The position numbers and the translations under genes were made by a program. The notes beneath the pieces were generated by a model that made no database searches, had not been told where the DNA came from, and saw nothing but the letters and a program-made list of their open reading frames with translations. Shown here in pieces: positions 1-10,349 of a DNA stretch of 64,000 nt; the stretch's first letter is position 1; the number at the start of each line of letters is the position of its first letter. Source of the stretch: Pisolithus tinctorius (Eukaryota; Basidiomycota; Agaricomycetes; Boletales; Pisolithaceae); assembly GCA_024663395.1 (NCBI GenBank), contig JANFAH010000111.1, positions 50,586-114,585 of the forward strand, in the 5' to 3' direction.

Positions 1-2096
1 TCAGGGCGGCGGGAGAGCACATCTGGTGCTGCCAGGTCTTTGCCTGGGACGTGTTCTAACTGCAAATCAAAGTCTGCAAGGTCGAGGAGCCAGCGGGCTT
101 GGCGACGATTTAAGTTTTGCAGTGATTTGAAGTATGTCAGGTTTTTATGGTCTGTGAAGACCTTAACCGGGAAAGGGGATCCATGGAGGTAATGTCTCCA
201 GGATTTTAACACTCGAATAACCCCAAGCAGTTCTCTGTCATATATGTCGTAGTTCCTTTCTGCGGGGTTAAACGATTGGGACAGAAAGGCACAGGGCTGC
301 CATTGTCCATTCGAATCTTCTTGAAGGAGGATTCCTCCTGTTGCGTATTTGGACGCATCGGTAGTAATTGCGAACGGTCGAGAGGTATCAGGCATCCGAA
401 GAGTTGGTTGTGCCATGAAGATTCTTTTTAGGAGCTCAAAGGCATCCTGACATTTTCTTGACCAACTCCAATCGACTGTTTTCTTGGTAAGGTCAATGAG
501 TGGTCATGCAATGTCCGAGTAGTAGGGGACAAATCTTCTGTAAAAGTTTGCAAATCCTAGGAAGGATCGCACATCCTTGACCTTCTTAGGGACGGGCCAT
601 TCGGCGATGCCTTGGACTTTGACGGGGTCCATGGCAACGGTGTTTTCTTTGATAATCATGCCAAGGTATTCCACCTCAGCAAGGTCAAAGTGACATTTCT
701 CCAGTTTCAGGGGAAGAGAAAGTTCTCTCATTCTTTTGAGGACACGACGGGTTCTTTGTTTGTGTTCTTCAGGGTCGTTTGAGAAGATGAGGAGGTCATC
801 CATGTAGACGACCAACCATCCTTCAACGATCATGTCTCGGAAAGAGTCATTCATGAATCGCTGGAAGGTGGCCGGGGAGTTGCAGAGACCAAAGAACATG
901 ACGGTGGGTTCGAAAAGTCCTTTATGTGTGATAAATGCCGCTTTCCATTGGTCTCCTTCTTTGATGCAGACATTGTTGTAGCCGGATCTGACATCCATCT
1001 TTGTGAAGACAGAGGCTCCTTTCAGTTTATCGATGAGATCTGAAATGAGGGGGAGGGGATAGGCATCCTTCACCGTATTTTTGTTCAGATATCTATAGTC
1101 TTGGCAGGGTCACAGGGAGCCATCCTTCTTTCCTACGAAGAAGAAGGGGGCGGCTTGGGGAGATTTCGAGGGACGGATTTTTCCTTCTCGAAGGTTTTCT
1201 TCGATAAACTTTTCTGTGGACTCTCGTTCAGAGGGAGAGAGAGGGTATGCCTTGGCCACCTTGGGGACAAAGTCCTCTACAAGGTTTATGGCATGGTCGT
1301 ATGGTCGTGATGGAGGCAAAACTCCGTCAGATGGTTTCTCGAAAACTGAGGCGAAGTCCTTGTACTCTTCAGGAAGGACAGCCTTTGGTCTCTTCCTATG
1401 TTCTTCTTGGGCCAGTTCCGTGGCTGTGGTGATTTTTCGAAGAAGGCTATTGTTGGGATTAATCTTTTTTGCTTCTTCGACAAGTTTTCCAACTGACATC
1501 ACGAAGTGTGCTCGGATGGTTTCATCTTCTGGTTCTTCGTAATCCATGAATTTGTTTATCCCCTTCTTTTCAGCAGAGGACACAAGATTCACAGTTGGTT
1601 CTTCGACGACAATGGAAGAGATGTTGCGTCTTAGCTCTTTTGATCTATCGGTTCTCTCGTCGATAGACAACGTGCCCATCCTCCAGTCCACAACAGGGTT
1701 GTTTTCTTGGAGCCAGGGGAGACCCAAAATGACGTTTTCTGTTCCACAATTGATGACATGGAAAAAGGACTGATGGACGAGTCCCTTAACCTTGAAGTAG
1801 AGGGTGGCGGAAAATAGTATTCTTCCCTTTGAGTTTTGGGTTCCATCGGCATTCTTTGCGAGGATGGGTTCAGCGAGGCATTGAGTGGGGATTCGGTGCT
1901 TTCGCACAAAGCCCCAGTCGATGCAAGAAATTTCTGCTCCGGAGTCAACCAGAGCGGTAGTGTTGACGACTTTCTGAGTGGTTCCTGATGCGTAAAGGGA
2001 GATGGGAATCTGCATAGTACATTCTGGTGTAGACGTTACAAGTACAGGCACAACAGAAACTAAACTGTCCTTAGTTTGGGGAACAACTGGCATCAA
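1..2096 (-). pseudogene. pol: Pol of the Ty3/gypsy element (protease, RT, RNase H), broken
   Basis: The -1 frame relative to gag is open before the ATG at 2091-2093. The aspartic protease is seen as ALVDSGAEISCID near the start. The reverse transcriptase follows, with the catalytic YMDD box in VVYMDDLLIFS and the downstream FLGFANFYRRF motif. RNase H follows with TTDASKYATGG, and the last legible segment ends in HVPGKDLAAPDVLSRR at the window edge. Two in-frame TGA stops occur: one (1108-1110) between GSL and the PCQDYRYLN segment, and one (501-503) after YYSDIA. At both, arginine is the usual residue, so CGA-to-TGA change at a CpG is the simplest explanation. Integrase would follow further left. 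Confidence 0.9.
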
Positions 2097-2110
2097 CGCA
2101 GAGTTCCCAT

Positions 2111-3229
2111 TTAAAAATCCTTCCCAAGGGCTCTAGCAATGTTAACTAGAGCAATGGATGGACCAGCAACCTTTTCTTCGTCGTCACTTTCTTCTACCTC
2201 TACAATTTTGCGGATCTTCTTTATCTTCTTCTGGGGAGTTTTCCCCTTGTCTGGACATTCTCGGGAGAGGTGTCCTTTGTTTCCGCAACCGAAACATCTT
2301 CCTTCTTTGATGTGACGGTCTCGTTCTTCTTTAGAGAGTCTCACTCCATCCATGTCCATGGCGTTAGGATCTTTTTCTTCGGCAAAATTGTTCCTGGGGT
2401 GGAACGTTTTCTTTTCTTTTCTTCCAAAGGTTTCATTGACTTTTCTCCATTTAGTGTCGAACTTTTGCGCTTGGGTGTACCACTCCGTAATTTTGGTGGG
2501 AGTGGTTTCCATCATGTGGATCTGGTTCGCGATGAAAGGTTTGAGTCCTTGTGAGAAGAACTCAATCAAAGCGATGTCTTCCGTGATGGTAGAGTCAGCA
2601 GCAGCAGTTCGGAAGTCAGTGATATATTGTTCGACCAATTCTGTTTGTTTTAGGGTACGTAGTTTGGCGATGGCAGTACCCGCGGTGTCTGCAGAGGTAA
2701 ATGAAGCTTTGAAATCTTTTATGAAATTGGCAAAGGTGCCGAAACTCGGGGGGTTCTTTTCCAGAGACGTCTTCTGGAAGGTGGCAGCCCAGGAGCGGGC
2801 GACATCTTTCTTCATGTACGACAGTGCATAAACAACCTTCTTGGTGTCAGAGTCATACAATTCTTCATTGACCAAGAGGTAGGTCTGTACAGAGTACAGC
2901 CAGCTCATGGCGTTCTTTTGGTTTCCATCAAAATCAGATGGAGCACCAATCTTCAGTTCAGTGGCTTTGGTGGCATTGCCAACTGGTGCCTTCGACGATG
3001 AGCCAGACATCGTAATCTGCGGTGGGGGCGGAGGTGTAGGGAAGAGTGGTGGAGGACTTGGTTGGATGGGGGTACCAAGCGATGCGAGTGACTGGGAGAA
3101 GAGATTCGAGAGAATTCCAGAGGTAAAACCTCTATCTGGCTGTTCAGGTTTGTTGGAGGAGGTGTCAGTGACAGTGCTCTCCTGTTCCTCGTCAGATGAC
3201 GATTCTTCGCGAGTGGGTTGCAACGGCAC
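2111..3229 (-). CDS. gag: Gag polyprotein of the Ty3/gypsy element
   Basis: About 372 residues. The N-terminal third is acidic, then Ser/Pro-rich; the middle holds a retrotransposon Gag core (around residues 95-260, with AMSWLYSVQTYL and a later LKPFIANQIHMM segment). A single CCHC zinc knuckle, CFGCGNKGHLSREC, follows near residue 315, and the C-terminus is basic then acidic. It would form the virus-like particle and bind element RNA. The first codon of the open frame is GTG at 3227-3229 in a context resembling a mutated ATG; the frame is closed by TGA shortly upstream. The next in-frame ATG (MSGSS, around 3009) would remove about 73 residues. Gag ends in TAA and pol is in the -1 frame. Confidence 0.88.
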   Translation of the reverse strand: MPLQPTREESSSDEEQESTVTDTSSNKPEQPDRGFTSGILSNLFSQSLASLGTPIQPSPPPLFPTPPPPPQITMSGSSSKAPVGNATKATELKIGAPSDFDGNQKNAMSWLYSVQTYLLVNEELYDSDTKKVVYALSYMKKDVARSWAATFQKTSLEKNPPSFGTFANFIKDFKASFTSADTAGTAIAKLRTLKQTELVEQYITDFRTAAADSTITEDIALIEFFSQGLKPFIANQIHMMETTPTKITEWYTQAQKFDTKWRKVNETFGRKEKKTFHPRNNFAEEKDPNAMDMDGVRLSKEERDRHIKEGRCFGCGNKGHLSRECPDKGKTPQKKIKKIRKIVEVEESDDEEKVAGPSIALVNIARALGKDF

Positions 3230-3296
3230 CCAACGTCAGTTGTTTTGGGGGTTCGTGGTGGTGCACTAAGCAGTGACCGTTTCGGCCAAAGGCTGT

Positions 3297-3308
3297 CAGA
3301 CTTGAGCT
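3297..3308 (-). promoter_or_regulatory. Primer-binding site, candidate self-priming
   Basis: Two bases inside the LTR edge, the minus strand reads AGCTCAAGTCTG. The same 12-mer is found on the plus strand inside the LTR at 3491-3502, so the element RNA would contain its exact complement close to its predicted 5' end. I found no sequence here beginning with the TGG expected for pairing with a tRNA 3' CCA. A 5' RNA segment folding back onto a site next to the LTR is how Tf1/sushi elements prime minus-strand synthesis. Confidence 0.6.
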
Positions 3309-3310
3309 TT

Positions 3311-3763
3311 TGTTACGCTCGACCGAAGTCAAGACGTAGGGAGAGCTCGAATCGCAGACTAAGGTTTCTACTGAGCAATGGCTGCAGTAACCTCTGTAAA
3401 TGACAGAGGGTTTAGGCAATGCCGGTAAGAGTGGTCTCTTTTTAGAGACACTTAAGGGTGAAGTTCTGAGAACGCTGCGTATGATTGAGCAGCTCAAGTC
3501 TGGGTTTCCAGGACTTGGGCCGACAGTCTAAATACTACACAGAGACGGACCATGAGGCGTCCACACGTAACAAGGTAACTATGCCATTGGTTGAACAACG
3601 ACGACACATGTCTTAAGCATGTAACAAGCCAGTAATGCTAGTGGTGGAAATAGAGAGCCATCGGATCAGAGAGAAGACGGCTCTAAAAGGAAACTAAGTC
3701 CAACAGATCAAGAACAAGGTAAACATTTGACAGGAAAGGAAAAGTTAGGGGCGAAACGTAACA
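3311..3763 (-). repeat. 5' LTR of the Ty3/gypsy element
   Basis: The 453-bp segment is bounded by the perfect 7-bp inverted ends TGTTACG (3311-3317) and CGTAACA (3757-3763), the usual TG...CA form of an LTR. On the minus strand a TATA-like TATTTAG (3528-3534) lies about 30 nt upstream of the segment that pairs with the primer-binding site, a reasonable distance to a transcription start near 3502. The LTR also holds several short inverted repeats, for example around 3366-3411 and 3434-3449. The partner LTR is outside the window, so identity between LTRs and the target-site duplication cannot be checked. Confidence 0.75.
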
Positions 3764-3820
3764 ACATCCATCACAGAAACCATGTCACTTTGGTTAGGGT
3801 GTCAGACGCAGTGTTCCTAC

Positions 3821-4837
3821 CATATGGCATGGATTCTCTTATCAAGCCTGGTTGTCTTGGCACGATTCATGACGAATTCCTTCATCACGCCAAACTGCTG
3901 TTCACTTCCGGCCTCAAATCCACGTGAGTCATGGAATACAAAGCGTTGGTTACTCTTGCAAACCAGCTCATCCTCAATGTTGTGTTCGCCACGCTGGATA
4001 CATTCAACAATTCAGCGTACATTGCAGAATATCCATGAAGTCACTTCACCTTTTGTGAACCCTGCACTAAAGTCACATCCACCTGAATATGGCCCAACAC
4101 GTCGTTAACCTCGAACAAATACCGTGAAACACACACCTTTCCTTTTCCATTAAAATTTTCTGGTTGATCCGTAGTATTACAGACCCTCTGCAGGATTGTC
4201 GTTTTACCTGCATTGGCTCTGCCCATGACCAGAATGCGAAAGCGTCTGACGCGACTGATGTTCTTTCTAGCTTCCGCAGGATCTAAGCGGAACGTAGGCT
4301 GAACGGAGGTTGATACTGATCCTCAATGTTCTTAGACTTGTCCCCTTCGCAGCAAGTACAACACTTACCTGTGGGTACTTCTTCAGTGTGTACAGGAACA
4401 GGAGTATCTGCACTCTCTTCCGAAGAAGATGGAACCATTGGTTGCGCCTCGATCAGTGCAGGAGCAAGAGCACCTGTACTGTTTGACGAAAAACCTGGCC
4501 AAGTAACTAAGTACACTAAAGCACCACATAAAGAACACGTGCAGCCACCTTGAGTAGAAGCAGGAACGGGAATGCCCGTCTCGCTAGGGCTAGGGCTCGG
4601 AGGAGAATGTGAGCCAGTGCTTTCGACCGCTGTGGCAGCACGAACACCCCCAATATTGGCTGAGGGAGAGTCAGAGACTTCGACAGGAACCTCAGTCGGT
4701 GCAGGGACGTGGATGTCTGTACTGGCTGGAGGCTGAGCAGCCCCAACGGGAGCAGGAACTTGTGGAAAAACTGCGTTGTCACTCGGAGAAGGCGGCTGCC
4801 GAATACAACACAATGGCTTGAACCACCCAGGAGCCAT
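3821..4837 (-). CDS. P-loop GTPase (G-domain) protein, 5' exons only; gene interrupted by retrotransposon
   Basis: Four exons can be read: 4369-4837, 4137-4315, 4050-4082 and 3821-3993, joined by GT-AG introns of about 52-56 nt. The protein starts MAPGWFKPLCC, has a Pro/Ser/Thr-rich N-terminal tail (about 155 residues), then a G domain with the Walker A/G1 loop GRANAGKTT, followed by RGEHNIEDEL and the G3-like HDSRGFEAG. This matches the fungal G-domain/AIG1-like GTPases common in Agaricomycetes; cellular role unknown. Exon 4 ends in IHAI plus a split codon, and its donor (GTAGGA) opens an intron that runs into the LTR after 57 bp. The remaining G4/G5 region is not in the window. Confidence 0.75.
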
Positions 4838-6425
4838 GAATAATGAGAAGTCGAAGTTCTTGGGATGTCGGAGGAGCAGTAAGCGTATGGTTCGAAATGA
4901 AGATGGACGAGTGGAGAGGGCGTGGAGCTGCGGACTTGCTGACCGATGTCAAGGCGCCTATGGATAACCAAGTACAATTGAGACCTGGTGGTGGCTTTTT
5001 CCGACACAAGGAGTACACGTTCTGATTCAGAAAATGGGTTGTCAAGTCGACACTACTATTACATTCTTCGATCTATACTGCTCGGGTGTCTGTGGTCATG
5101 ATTGAGTATATCGTAAGGAAAGATAGAACTGGACATATTAGAGATTGCAAGGGATCATATGTAAGAGTGGTGAACGACGAAGGAAAAAGGAAGAAATTAG
5201 CAGGCGATTTTGGAGCCTCAAACTATATGTTCCGCAGAGTAATGCGTAAGAAACCACAATTAGAAGCGTCTAAGGAAATCAAAAGTCATCGGAATAGATG
5301 GGGGCAATTTTGATACATCCCGTGTATCTGGTGTAAGCAAAGTGAATAGGATAGCTGGATAGAACACGACCAGTAAGAGACATTGTGGGAGAGAAGATCA
5401 TACCACGTCGCAAGGGGGACTTACAGTCAGGCAACGCCAATCTCGATAAAACTTCTCCACTTCCACGAAGACACGCGCTCCTCCGAATCGACCCTTAGAT
5501 CGGTAAAACTACGTAGACGACACCACGCTTCAAGCGTACTCCGTCGTTCGCGTCCGCGAGACATGGCTGTGGAGGTAGGTGAAGCTCCAACAACATTGCC
5601 TACAAGTGAGGATGTAGCTAGGGCCGAGGTCGACACGGCGGGAAGTGACGAACTGCTCGCTGATGCAGAAGGCTCAACAGCGAGCGTCGTCCCAGGTAGC
5701 AATAACGGCGCACACCGTGCAAGTGAGGGCGAGAATCGTTTCCGGGTGCGCTGATTATCGTCTGGTCCAAGCCGTACTTTGTTGCTCACGAAGAGACGCG
5801 AAGAATTGGGAGGGCTCTGCCCTTCCTCAGCTCCTTCGTCCTCGACGCCCCCCATCGAGCCCACGTCTTCAACACAAACGGTCGGTGCAAACTGCATCTC
5901 CTCGGCCCCAGTGCGAGTAACAATTATATCCCGTCGTTGCTCACGCCGTCGCTCAGAGTCTGTACAGAACGCTCACTTCTTGACCAGCGCAGAGTTGTTA
6001 TTTTGTCTATCGGAGACTTTAGCTCGTAGCATGAACCCTCATTAGTAAGTCATGGCTGCAACTAGTAGCGGCAGAGATGTTGCATGAAAGGGATGTCGGA
6101 CCCAGCATACTCGATACAGTCCAGTTGACATTTACAAAACAACTTCTGAACATATAGGATCAGCGAACGCGTTGCCAACGCACCGTGGGTTACTCAGAAA
6201 GTAATGGATTTACAACGCGTCGCCCACAGCTGAGCAAGCAAGTCGCTGAGGGCAATTTTGCCGATCAATGCCGAGGCAACGTTGTTCGGATCGAATGGTT
6301 GACGACCTTTCTGTTTCATGTGCAGGGATGATACCACCTATTGTAAGTACCATATGACCATCATATTTACCAACGCCAACTGTCACAACGTACTACTCAT
6401 CCTGATATCACAACACTACGACTAT
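4838..6425. other. Intergenic stretch without a recognised gene
   Basis: This stretch holds several open frames of 60-156 codons on both strands. The longest overlap each other head to head (5427-5897 minus, 5383-5754 plus). A Ser/Ala-rich composition keeps both strands open at once around 5560-5900, so openness is weak evidence here. A plus-strand frame at 5086-5313 is Lys/Arg-rich and matches nothing I recognise. I see no RNA gene and no clear transposon ends. Confidence 0.4.
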
Positions 6426-9400
6426 CTATACAAGATTGAGTATCCGGATTTTGCTTTGGAGGATGCTGGCTGAGTCCACAGGCTGAGCTACGATAAGAGT
6501 AGAAGGTGCAATCCTTTTGTACTCGTTGTGAGGCAGTTCAGTCAACAGCAGGGCGTTAAATGGTCCACCCAGTGTCACGAGCAGTTGTTCCGCAGCAGCG
6601 GCATCTAGCTTGGTGGATCCACCAAGCGACTTCAAATGCCAGGGTCGGACAAGCTGCAGGGAGCCTGCCACATTTTCCATAGTGGCATTGTCGAGCTTTG
6701 CTGGCACCATGATCTCAAGCGGCTTCAAACCGAACGCCTGGATTGCATATGTGTAGCTCGATGATGAGGACGGATTTGCTCTCTGCAGTTCGACCGATGT
6801 GACACGATAAGAGAAACATGACAATGTAAGACGTCGGTTCACGAATCGTGGCAGGGGTGACTTAATGAGCGAGCGGTACAACTTTCGCAGTGCTTTGGAT
6901 GACGCAGGTGGTTGACTCGCCGTCAATGACTGCTCTTCTGTGCCGGTTTGTGGGACAGGGGCCAATGGCAATGGTTGGTACGATGTGATCCGGATTGGGA
7001 AACAGCTATGAAACGTTGATGCCTCCCCAATCCAGTCCAACATCGAGATATCCCCAGACTGTGATATGACTTCTCCTAGGAGTCGACCCAGGTTGAAGAT
7101 TCGCCATAAAGGACGGGTAGATGGAGATTGAAAATCCCAAAAAGCGAGTAGGCAACGTCTTCGGGACGGGTGGTACGGCGTGACGATGCCCACTGAAGTC
7201 TGGAGCGTGCATCATCCACGCCGGGGTTAAAATCAGTGAGGAACCGAGATTCTATTCCGGTGACCCCCGTGAGTTCTCCTAGTATGGCAGCATCTTTTTT
7301 ATGATTCGAAGATTCGGTATTTTTGTATAGCGACCAGGTTTGAGTGTAGAACAGAAGGGTGCGAGGAGCCAACAGTTCTTGGAGGGTCCATCCACGTCTG
7401 AACCATTGGCTTGTAGCAAATGACCCAGTCTCTGGAACGTCGGCAAGATACATGATCGTTAGGGCAGATTGTCGATACCATTCGAACATCGATCCTATTG
7501 CCTCTTGCAACTCAACACTGCTATCTTTGTCTATGCAGCAAGTATCGCTCCACGCCCACAGGTGATCTTGCTTCAAAGCAATAGCACAGAACTCCTGCAG
7601 TTTTTTGACACCCCCGGCACTCGAAGCTATGTCATATATTGCATGACCTTGGATGTCGTGTAGTGACGGTTCACCGTCTCCCCAGCGGTGAGAGAACATG
7701 ACAAACCGGAAGTATTTCGAGACACTAGCCTGGATACGGTGGTCTTGTTCGACAGTGTCATATGACATGGCTGATGACAAGAGCTGTTTGAGCCGGTTGT
7801 ACTGCGGGCCACTTGTGAAATGAGATATTTGCTCATTCCGGCTGCACAGGGTGCCTGTTTGCGTGTTTAGAAGTCTAGGCGGCAAGGTTTCGAGGGTTTT
7901 AGAAATGACACGCCGGATGACTTCGCTAAACTGTTTGCTAGAGACCGACCGAATGGAAGATACCGTCGACGTCCCAAGGCGGATCTTCATTTGACGATAG
8001 GTTGCAAGATGATCCCTGTATATGTCACAACTTGGGTCCGAGGGAGTAGATAGCTCCAGGGCCTTTTGTTCACGTTTGATAGCCTCATCCAAATTACCAA
8101 CAATGGCGGTAGCATGAAACCTATCTATTAAGCATAGTGCAAGGTCATGAAGGCACGAGGGGTGATTGACATGCTCAGCCGGACAAAGTTGCAGCAAAAA
8201 TTCGTGCAAGATGATCGCTTCATTCAAGTCGGGAATTGCGTGTTGGTTTCGAAATCTGTCCCTAAGGTAATGCCTGAGGGCGCATAGGTGGTCAACCGTT
8301 CGGCCAAGCATGGCGGATTCGGCCGAATATGTCCCCTGAACCACTCTCTTCACCCGCTCACTAATGAATAGATTGAGCTTTTCCACGGCAACAGCATAAT
8401 CACGGTCCTTCGGAAGTCGGAGCTCCAAAGCATATGTGGCAAGACAGATGGCCTCGTCCAAGTCGGCTACTGCAGCCTGCTTCTGAAACTTGTCCCAATG
8501 GAGTAGAGAGAGTACGTGGAGTAAGGAGGCACCATCGTCATAGCTTGGCGGACGGAGTACCGACGCAGCTCGGCGGGGAAACGAGCTTCTGCTCGACCCA
8601 TGCGCCACAGCCTGTTTCGGGACGGTCTTCTGGAGGTAATAAGTGAGATTGTTAAGAGAACCGTTACGATCAGAGTGCCCAGGAGGACGGAGCTCTAGTG
8701 CTGCACGCCCAAGTTTGATAGCTTCTTCCAAGTCGGTGGCTGCCCCCCGATTCTTGTATCTATCCGAAAGACAGAGAGTAAGGTTACGCAGCGATGAATA
8801 GCGATGCGGATGCCCAGTGGGACGAAGTCCAAGTGCTTCCCGGAGCAGTTCAATCGCTTCATCCAAGTCCTGCAATCCAGATTTTTTCTGGAACCTCATC
8901 CTGAGATTACGAGCGAGATTAATGAGAGATTCGTCACGATCAGAGTGCCCTGGCGGACGGAGCTCTAGTGCTGCACGTCCGAGTGTGATAGCCTCTTCCA
9001 AGTCAGTAATTACCCCCTGCTTCTCGTATTTGTCCGAACGGCAGAGAGCAAGGTTACGCAGCGATGAAGAGCGATGAGGATGTCCAGAAGGACCAAGTTC
9101 CAATGCCGCCTGGTTCAGCTTAATTGCCTCGTCCAAGTCTTGCATGGCAGCTTGTTTCCGAAACCTCATCCCAAGGTCACGAGCGAGATTGTGAAGAGAT
9201 GTATCACGATCACGGTGCCCTGGAGGACAGAGATCTAGTGCTGCACGCCCGAGTGTGATAGCCTCCGTCAAGTCGTCAATTGCCCCCCGATTCTTGTATC
9301 TATCTGAAAGACGTTGAGCAAGGTTACGCAGCACTGAGGAGCGATGAGGATGTCCAGAGGGACGGAGTCCCAGTGCTTCCCGGTGCAGCTCAATCAGTTC

Positions 9401-10349
9401 ACCCAAGTCCTGCATCCCAGCTTCTTTCCGGAACCTCACCCTGAGATTACGAGTGAGATTTTTGAGAGATACGTCATGATCAGAGTGACCTGGGGGACAG
9501 AGCTCTAGTGCTGCACGTCCAAGTGTGATAGCTTCTTCCAGGTCAGTGATTACCTCCTGATTCTCGCATTTGTCCGAAAGACAGAGAGCAAGGTTACGCA
9601 GCGATGAAGGGCGATGGGGATGTTCGGAGGGACGGAGTTCCAATGCCGCCTGGTTCAGCTGAATTGCCTCATCCAAGTCCTGCACGGCAGCTTGTTCTCG
9701 TCCGAAGGTCACGAGCGAGATTGTGGAGAGACGTATCACGATCACGATGCCCTGGGGGACAGAGCTCTAGTGCTGCACGCCCAAGTGTGATAGCTTCTTC
9801 CAAGTCGGCAACTGCCCCCCGATTCTTGTATCTGTCCGAAAGACAGAGAGCGAGGTTACGCAGCGATGAAGAGTGATGAGAATGTCCAGAGGGACGGAGT
9901 TCCAATACCGCCTGGTTCAGCTTAATTGCCCAGTCCAAGTCCTGCACCGCAGCTTGTTCACGAAACCTCGTCCTAAGGTCACGAGCGACATTGTGGAGAG
10001 ATGCATCCTGATTAGAGTCCCCTGTTGGACGGAGCTCTAGTGTTGCACGTCCGCATATGACAGCTTCCACCAGGTCCGCAACTACCCCCTGATTGTCGCA
10101 CCTATCCAAAAGACAGAGAACCAGGTAGCGGAACGAAGAAGAGCGATCAGGATGTCCAGAGGGACGGAGTTCCAACGCTTCCCGGTATAAAGCGGTTGCC
10201 TCCTCCATGTCGTCAATTTTCCCCTCTGCCCGAAATCTGTCGTAGAGGGCTTCTGCTAGTTCGTTGAGAGCATGATCCCGGTCATTGTGACCTGGCGGAC
10301 AACGTTCCAGCTCTGCTCGCTTGTCAGAAACGTCGTTTGTCGGATCCAT
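6426..10349 (-). pseudogene. TPR-array + HET-domain protein, two frameshifting deletions
   Basis: Starts MDPTNDVSDKRAEL. The N-terminal ~550 residues form about 13 units of ~43 residues, alternating two types (ALELRPSGHPHRSSSLRNLA and ALELCPPGHRDRDTSLHNLA), each ending like DLEEAITLGR: kinesin-light-chain-like tetratricopeptide repeats. The HET domain follows, with MFSHRWGDGEPS, WAWSDTCCIDKDSS, GWTLQELLAP and RPEDVAYSLFGIF, then a C-terminal domain ending ILNLV. HET domains act in heterokaryon incompatibility; TPRs probably sense partners. Two breaks exist. Near 9700 a repeat lacks 8 bp relative to sister repeats. Near 7085, 7 bp are missing relative to the copy at 62-64 kb, just after LPVLYGES. 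Each shifts the frame. Unless these are assembly errors, the protein is lost or split. Confidence 0.85.
8650..10330 (-). repeat. Tandem coding repeats (TPR pairs, ~258-bp period)
   Basis: The TPR region is repetitive at the DNA level as well as in protein. Blocks such as the one reading GTTACGCAGCGATGAAGAGC on the plus strand recur near 9050, 9590 and 9850 with few changes, and the alternate block containing CTCTAGTGCTGCACG recurs near 8693, 8960, 9235, 9500 and 9765. Two alternating 43-residue units make the roughly 258-bp period. High nucleotide identity between repeats suggests recent amplification or conversion, as known for repeat domains of fungal incompatibility proteins. Confidence 0.8.

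Larger units (their letters stand above)
1..3763 (-). mobile_element. Ty3/gypsy LTR retrotransposon, 5' half, probably self-primed
   Basis: Minus-strand element entering from the left window edge. From its 5' end (right) it has an LTR (3311-3763), a short leader, gag, then pol with aspartic protease, reverse transcriptase and RNase H. Integrase and the second LTR must lie left of base 1. Gag ends with TAA at 2111-2113 and pol lies in the -1 frame relative to gag; that frame is already open over the gag stop. Two in-frame TGA codons interrupt pol and gag lacks an ATG, so this copy looks non-autonomous. Domain order up to RNase H and the primer arrangement fit chromovirus/Tf1-like Ty3 elements, but the integrase chromodomain that would decide this is outside the window. 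Confidence 0.93.

Noticed and set aside
1101..3269. Plus-strand frames across the retrotransposon
   Set aside because: Antisense shadows of gag and pol.
4516..5007. Other frames over the GTPase first exon
   Set aside because: The Pro/Ser-rich exon keeps several frames open; only the MAPGWF frame joins the G domain by a proper intron.
5383..5897. Protein genes on both strands of the same segment
   Set aside because: Both frames are open because of Ser/Ala-rich composition; no domain, splice partner or promoter supports either.
7076..7193. An intron explaining the frame change near 7085 in the HET gene
   Set aside because: The second copy reads straight through this point with 7 extra bases and no splice sites, so a deletion is the simpler explanation.
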